From Chitinophagaceae bacterium (GTDB lineage Bacteria; Bacteroidota; Bacteroidia; Chitinophagales; Chitinophagaceae): 64,000 nt of DNA. Position numbers and translations under genes: made by a program. The stretch lies in the NCBI GenBank assembly GCA_016703625.1, contig JADJBP010000004.1:62001-126000 (forward strand). Direction: 5' to 3'. This document shows positions 63,127 to 64,000 of the stretch, piece by piece (the first letter of the stretch is position 1; every line of letters starts with the position of its first letter). Under the pieces are notes generated by a model. That model was given only the letters and a program-made list of their open reading frames with translations. It made no database searches and was not told the origin of the DNA.

Positions 63127-64000
63127 TTAAGAAATTAAAGACGGGCAATATAATTTCACCTGTAATTCGGTGATATTTGCTGCATGGCCCGATAAACAAT
63201 TGACCTGTTCTACACTTAGGCATGAAAGGTTTGTGCCTACACTGCGGGCAATATTTAACTGTGCAACTGTTAATTTTTGGGATTCAATTTTTTTATAATT
63301 AACATTTTGTTCCAGTAATTGCTGTATCTGGTCACGGAATTGTTTTACATTTTTCACCCATTCGGCCGGAATTTTATGGCTATCAATAACCGATGCAGTT
63401 ACCTGGCCTGCCTGGAGGTTATCGATAAAACCCGGAATACAGTTCTGAATATCCCATCCCAATGATAAGTATGCAATTTGTTTATTCGCAAACTCTGTAT
63501 TCGTGTACAAATTTTGCATCATCTGAAAATTTTTGATACGGGCCATAAAAACATCCATCGTACGGATGAGGAGTACGATCACATTGTTATACGATTTTTT
63601 AAAGGGCGACTTGTTACCTGCATCACTGGTAATGATGATATCACACTCATAGGAACTAAGTCTCTGTGTTATCTTATGAATACCCTGGTTATCATATACA
63701 CCGCCATCAACCAACACCGGTATTACTTTATTTATGTCCTTTTCATTTGCATAAAATTCACTGCTGAAGCCTACAGGTGTAAAGGCAAAGGGTACACAGG
63801 ATGAGGCCATCACTGCCCTGGAGAGTGGAAATTTTTCACTCTTAAAAAGAACGGGAGGCTTCATGTAGGTATACGTGGCATCCTCCATCTTATCTTTTGA
63901 AAAAGTAAAGGGCCTGTTTGTCTGAATATTGGTAGAGCCTATTGCCAGCCTGGGTTTTTGATCTAAAAGCTGTGAAAGGGTTGCATTATTATACAAAAAC
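63127..64000 (-). CDS. Patatin-like phospholipase, 5' end outside the window
   Basis: The open frame continues to the window edge (no stop before 64000); the visible 291 residues are the C-terminal two thirds. RAVMASSCVPFAFTPVGFSS matches the patatin ASxxxPxxF block, and VLVDGGVYDNQGIHKITQRL carries the catalytic Asp of the Ser-Asp dyad in DGG. The GxSxG nucleophile should lie just outside. The remainder (DIIITSDAGNKSPFKKS, NVIVLLIRTMDVFMARI) fits a cytoplasmic patatin. Such phospholipases kill infected cells in CBASS and other defence systems. Its stop TAA is 2 bp from the SIR2 start. Confidence 0.82.
   Translation of the reverse strand, partial: FLYNNATLSQLLDQKPRLAIGSTNIQTNRPFTFSKDKMEDATYTYMKPPVLFKSEKFPLSRAVMASSCVPFAFTPVGFSSEFYANEKDINKVIPVLVDGGVYDNQGIHKITQRLSSYECDIIITSDAGNKSPFKKSYNNVIVLLIRTMDVFMARIKNFQMMQNLYTNTEFANKQIAYLSLGWDIQNCIPGFIDNLQAGQVTASVIDSHKIPAEWVKNVKQFRDQIQQLLEQNVNYKKIESQKLTVAQLNIARSVGTNLSCLSVEQVNCLSGHAANITELQVKLYCPSLIS

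Noticed and set aside
63127..64000. Complete patatin gene starting at 63996
   Set aside because: The codon there is an internal TTG and the frame stays open to the window edge; the GxSxG nucleophile is not yet seen, so the gene is cut by the window.

Overview
The window looks like chromosomal DNA of a Bacteroidota bacterium, most likely a member of the Chitinophagaceae; this placement is an inference from family content, not a search. The signs are TAnnTTTG-type -7 boxes (often with TTTG 15-21 nt upstream) in front of genes and tRNAs, few Shine-Dalgarno sequences, secreted proteins with type IX secretion (T9SS) C-terminal domains, Bacteroidota families such as DUF3810, DUF3667 and DHCW cupins, and the gene order miaB / sigma-54 regulator / lptE / secG. 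Almost all DNA is coding and several convergent genes overlap by 4-26 bp.

Layout. 1-6.5 kb: tail of a secreted protein, the yceD-rpmF-plsX lipid/ribosome cluster, DUF3810, TspO, a class A beta-lactamase-like protein whose nucleophile is Gly, dcd, and a phosphopantetheinyl transferase. 6.4-9.3 kb: DUF2130 protein, then a tRNA-Leu(GAG) locus with a small GIY-YIG endonuclease pseudogene between the intact tRNA and a 5'-half tRNA copy that is split by a 20-bp perfect palindrome; then a histidine kinase. 9.3-17.5 kb: glycosyltransferase, tRNA-Gly, tRNA-Leu(TAA), a YD-repeat-like protein, DUF3667, mazG and a large NtrY-like kinase. 17.6-27.8 kb: lpdA, a thioredoxin-M23-like fusion, redoxin, BrkB, then mltG/secG/a repeat protein/lptE/sigma-54 regulator/miaB. 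28-35.9 kb: M13 peptidase, outer-membrane beta-barrel receptor, Fe-S (CCG) protein, ATP-grasp protein. 35.9-39.7 kb: an operon of a UbiA-like prenyltransferase, type III polyketide synthase, methyltransferase and FAD oxidoreductase, a good candidate for an uncharacterised lipid or pigment pathway. 40-52 kb: YceI, LysE, cupin, an exonuclease/GIY-YIG fusion, a CDF metal transporter, two paralogous T9SS parallel-beta-helix proteins, a VIT transporter and rocD. 52-58.5 kb: ispE, bifunctional nuclease, etfAB, TPR protein, tilS, rhomboid, rlmH. 58.6-64 kb: tRNA-Arg(ACG) followed by a co-directional set encoding a patatin phospholipase, a SIR2 protein, a subtilisin-like S8 protease and an MBL-fold hydrolase. 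This set resembles an anti-phage or conflict island and is the best candidate here for an undescribed system.

Caveat. At least eighteen genes are split by frame changes, most restored by adding one base to a homopolymer. I read these as mainly assembly or sequencing indels, and have annotated the genes as single loci with the break points noted. A second genome-wide theme is short 7-8 bp quasi-repeats that lie between genes and, in frame, inside mazG, tilS and the lptE start.
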